From: an uncultured bacterium
GTDB lineage: Bacteria > Actinomycetota > UBA4738 > HRBIN12
Length of the DNA: 7,960 nucleotides
Assembly (NCBI GenBank): GCA_937881155.1
Contig: CALGFI010000109.1
Span: forward strand, 1 to 7,960
Direction of reading: 5' to 3'
The position numbers and the translations under genes were made by a program. Shown one piece after another: positions 5,549 through 7,960 of the stretch. The notes under the pieces were generated by a model. That model did no database searches. It saw nothing but the letters and a program-made list of their open reading frames with translations, and had not been told where the DNA came from. Every line of letters begins with the position of its first letter. The stretch's first letter is position 1.

Positions 5549-7054
5549 GTGAGCATGTCGCGCCGTGGCAGGTTCGCGATCGGAGTATCGATCGTCTCGT
5601 TCGTGTTCGTCGCGACGGTGGCCGCGACCCCCGGATCACCGTTCAGTCCGGCGCTGCCGGCCGCCGCACGGCCGAGCGGTCCGTTCCGGTGGCTCTCGGG
5701 CGTCGTCGGGGTGGATGCGGTGCACGGGAACGCGTTCGCGGCCCTGGGGGTCGTCGCGGTTGCGCTCGCGGCGGCGGCGTTCGTGTTCGTGCTGTACGAG
5801 ACGTGGCGCGGCGAGATCCCGCCACGCCACGTTCTCTGGCTAGCCGTCGCGTACCACGTCGCTCTGCTGTTCATCCCGCTGCTGTTCTCGCGCGACGTTT
5901 ACTCGTACGCGTACTACGGTCGGATCGCGGCGGTGTATCACACGAACCCGTACGTCGCGACGCCGGCCGACTACCCGCAGGACGCCCTCGCGGCGTTCGT
6001 CGGTCCGAAATGGTTCGATACGCCGGCGGTGTACGGCCCCCTTTGGACGCAGGCGTCGGCGCTCGTCGCGCGCGCGGTCGACGAGGTCGCTCAGTTCATC
6101 GCCGTGTTCCGGGTGATCGCCATCGCCGCGAGCCTGGCGACGATCGCCGTCGTCGCACGCCTGGTCCGCCGGGAGCGACCGCGCCGTGAGGCGTTCGCCG
6201 TCGCCATCCTGGGCCTGAATCCGGTCGTGCTGTTCCAGAGCGTCGCGAGCGGACACAACGACCTGCTCGTCGCGCTGTCGATCGCCTCGGCCCTTGCTCT
6301 CGTGTACGCGCGCCGGAACCTGCTCGCGACTGCCGTGCTCGCGCTCGGCACGCTCGTCAAGGTGACCGCCGTCGTGCCACTCCTTCTCTTGGTGCTCGTA
6401 GCGGTTGCCAGAGCTCCCGCGCGTGAACGCTGGCGCGTACTCGCCGCGCATGGCGGTGTTGCGCTCGCAATCGCGCTGCTCGCCGCGGCGCCGTTCCTGA
6501 ACACCACCGACCCGACGCTCGGCGTCTTCGAGCTGGCGACGCACGAGGGCTGGCTCGCGCCGTCGCGCCTATTCCACCGGCTGTTCGACGCGGTCGGCGG
6601 AGAAACGCTGGAGCTCATTCCGCGCATCGTCTTCCCTCTCGTCTTCGTGGCGACCATCGTCGCCATCGGTCGACGGCTGGTCGACGGCGTGATGGAGACG
6701 GCTCGCATCGGCGCTGCATGGGGGTGGGGGCTGCTCTGCCTGACGTTGCTCGGCCCGGTGCTGTTGCCGTGGTACGTCACGTGGACGCTTCCGCTGGCGT
6801 GGCTCCTGCCTCGCGTGCCGAGGATCGTGTTGATCGGAACCAGCCTCGGTCTCATCGTCTCGCAATGGACCTCGGAGCCGGCGACGTTCGCATCGGCGTA
6901 CGACGCGAACCTCCTCTTCGGGCACTACGTGCTGACGCCGATCTTGATCGCGCTACTCGTGTGGCTTCTCGTCGACCTGTGGGCTCGAGTTCGCGATGGC
7001 GCGCCGCTCGAGGACACGCCACACGAGGTACCCGCTCCCACCGGCAAGCACTGA
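5549..7054 (+). CDS. Polytopic GT-C glycosyltransferase, MptA/MptB-like (polyprenol-phosphate-mannose-dependent)
   Basis: The product (501 residues from GTG, 499 from the ATG at 5555) is a very hydrophobic, roughly 12-helix membrane enzyme. Numbering is from the ATG. After two N-terminal helices comes the GT-C signature loop FSRDVYSYAYYGR (111-123), with Asp114 as the likely catalytic base. It is followed by NPY (131-133), YGPLW (160-164), NPVV...SGHNDLLVAL (222-241), LVKVTAV (267-273) and PWYVTW (405-410). These blocks match, from family knowledge, the MptA/MptB and GT87-type mannosyltransferases. Those enzymes use polyprenyl-phosphate-mannose on the outer face of the membrane to extend alpha-1,6 mannan chains of lipomannan-like glycolipids. 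The exact acceptor cannot be inferred. The start near 5549/5555 is chosen because the first helix begins there; an in-frame ATG at 5426 would overlap the transglycosylase by 83 bp and lacks support. The C-terminal 33 codons overlap the convergent membrane protein gene. Confidence 0.86.
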   Translation: MSMSRRGRFAIGVSIVSFVFVATVAATPGSPFSPALPAAARPSGPFRWLSGVVGVDAVHGNAFAALGVVAVALAAAAFVFVLYETWRGEIPPRHVLWLAVAYHVALLFIPLLFSRDVYSYAYYGRIAAVYHTNPYVATPADYPQDALAAFVGPKWFDTPAVYGPLWTQASALVARAVDEVAQFIAVFRVIAIAASLATIAVVARLVRRERPRREAFAVAILGLNPVVLFQSVASGHNDLLVALSIASALALVYARRNLLATAVLALGTLVKVTAVVPLLLLVLVAVARAPARERWRVLAAHGGVALAIALLAAAPFLNTTDPTLGVFELATHEGWLAPSRLFHRLFDAVGGETLELIPRIVFPLVFVATIVAIGRRLVDGVMETARIGAAWGWGLLCLTLLGPVLLPWYVTWTLPLAWLLPRVPRIVLIGTSLGLIVSQWTSEPATFASAYDANLLFGHYVLTPILIALLVWLLVDLWARVRDGAPLEDTPHEVPAPTGKH

Positions 7055-7960
7055 GACGGTCCACGCGCCGGCGGGGGCGTCGAGAGGAACGCCCAGCCGT
7101 TCGAGCGCGATCGCCGAGAGCGTCATGCCGGCTGCCCCGATCGCGATCGCTGTGGCCGCCGCCGAAAGCGTGTTGGTGAAGACCGTTCGCGCCCAGCCGT
7201 ATCCGACGATCCACAGGAAGGCGAGGGTCAGTGCCGCGGACGCCGCCGTGGCCGCGCGCGACGCCGGCTCGAGTGGTTGGACCGGATGGCCCTCGATGAG
7301 CGGACCGCTGCCGGGGTCGATCACCGTCGCTTCACGATGAACGCCGAACTCGTCGACGTCGTAGAACGGCGTGAGGACGAACAGCTCCGCCTCCTGCCCC
7401 GATCGATCGAGCGCTGCATCGACGTCGCGACCCGTCACCTCCGCCAGCGCCTGCCGTTCGACATCGTCGCTCGGATCGCCAAGCGGCGCCCACATGACGA
7501 CGTCGCGGATCCGATCAGGCGGGACGGCCGCGCGGATGACGTTCCCCGCGCGCGTGGCGAGGAACGAGAGCGCTCCGTCCTGTTCATCGACGAGGAACAC
7601 CAGTGGGACGCCCGGCTCCACACCCCCCGAGATGAGCCTGTTCGCGGTGGTCGCCGTGGCGACCTCGGCCTCCGACATGAACGGTCGCTGGCGGTTCCAC
7701 GCGATGAACGCGCCCCCCAGCATCGCGCCGACGAGCGCGACCGCGACGACGATCCCGAGCGCTCGTCGTCGACGCTGGTCGAACCATCGCACCACGCGAA
7801 CGAGTCCGAGCGCCGCGAGTATCGGTACGACGAACCCGAAGGTCACGAAGCGGTCGGCGGGGAGCCATCCCGTTGGGAGCGCGACGACGACGCCGCCGAC
7901 GAGCACGGCGCCCCACGCTCGAAGGAACCTGGCGACGAAATCGGCGCGGTCGTACAGGCC
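6953..7960 (-). CDS. Multi-helix membrane protein with extracytoplasmic domain, truncated at right window edge
   Basis: I do not recognise the family. The frame is open to the window edge (335 residues visible), so the N-terminus is missing; the GTG at 7906 is internal, since the frame continues upstream as LYDRADFVARFLRAW. In visible numbering, helices lie at about 14-33, 35-57 and 67-88. A largely hydrophilic domain follows at 89-232, with VPLVFLVDE, NVIRAAVPPDRIRD, GRDVD and LFVLTPFYDVDEF. Three more helices lie at about 237-256, 265-286 and 299-317. The helices-domain-helices plan and the PADRF(V/F) loop between the first helices are compatible with a membrane glycosyltransferase-like or polymer-export protein, but no catalytic motif is visible. 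Next to a mannosyltransferase, an envelope role is an inference only. The last 33 codons plus stop are antisense to the mannosyltransferase 3' end. The codon registers align there, so this tail could be a run-on past an older stop. Codon use matches the neighbours. Confidence 0.75.
   Translation of the reverse strand, partial: GLYDRADFVARFLRAWGAVLVGGVVVALPTGWLPADRFVTFGFVVPILAALGLVRVVRWFDQRRRRALGIVVAVALVGAMLGGAFIAWNRQRPFMSEAEVATATTANRLISGGVEPGVPLVFLVDEQDGALSFLATRAGNVIRAAVPPDRIRDVVMWAPLGDPSDDVERQALAEVTGRDVDAALDRSGQEAELFVLTPFYDVDEFGVHREATVIDPGSGPLIEGHPVQPLEPASRAATAASAALTLAFLWIVGYGWARTVFTNTLSAAATAIAIGAAGMTLSAIALERLGVPLDAPAGAWTVSVLAGGSGYLVWRVLERRAIANSSPQVDEKPHE

Noticed and set aside
1..7960. Mobile elements, CRISPR arrays, toxin-antitoxin or defence systems
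   Set aside because: No transposase, integrase, regularly spaced repeats, small paired genes or defence domains were seen, and base composition looks uniform.

Overview
This is a high-GC stretch in which nearly every coding frame ends its codons in G or C. Gene content points to a Gram-positive, high-GC bacterium, most likely an actinomycete-like member of Actinomycetota. The clues are a MptA/MptB-like polyprenol-phosphate-mannose mannosyltransferase, an actinobacterial-style two-domain ABC-F protein, and a lytic transglycosylase with a Pro/Ser-rich stalk. A finer placement cannot be made by eye. There are no tRNA or rRNA genes, transposases, integrases, CRISPR arrays or attachment sites that I can support.

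Layout. Positions 1-884 (minus) hold most of a YihY/BrkB-family membrane protein that runs off the left edge. Its start is unclear because it is preceded, in the same frame, by a short relic of the N-terminus of an SRPBCC (polyketide cyclase/dehydrase-like) gene and by a terminator-like hairpin. Positions 945-1352 are non-coding apart from two stem-loops, one of them a 13-bp perfect hairpin. Positions 1353-2279 (minus) encode a homocysteine S-methyltransferase (mmuM type). A 97-bp divergent promoter region then leads into a plus-strand run: a four-helix membrane protein (2377-2907), an ABC-F ATPase (2963-4561) and an exported lytic transglycosylase (4558-5508). The last two overlap by ATGA and are probably translationally coupled. 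A polytopic GT-C mannosyltransferase follows (about 5549-7054) with a promoter-like motif placed for a leaderless transcript. From the right edge, a minus-strand multi-helix membrane protein of unknown function converges on it and overlaps its 3' end by 102 bp.

Function. Three products act at the envelope: transglycosylase (peptidoglycan), mannosyltransferase (lipid-linked mannan or glycolipid) and BrkB-like membrane protein. The ABC-F protein is expected to be cytosolic and ribosome-associated, and the methyltransferase belongs to methionine metabolism. I see an ordinary chromosomal neighbourhood, not a dedicated new system. The points most worth a second look are the SRPBCC relic at the BrkB start, the convergent coding overlap, the leaderless-looking mannosyltransferase start and the unassigned right-edge membrane protein.
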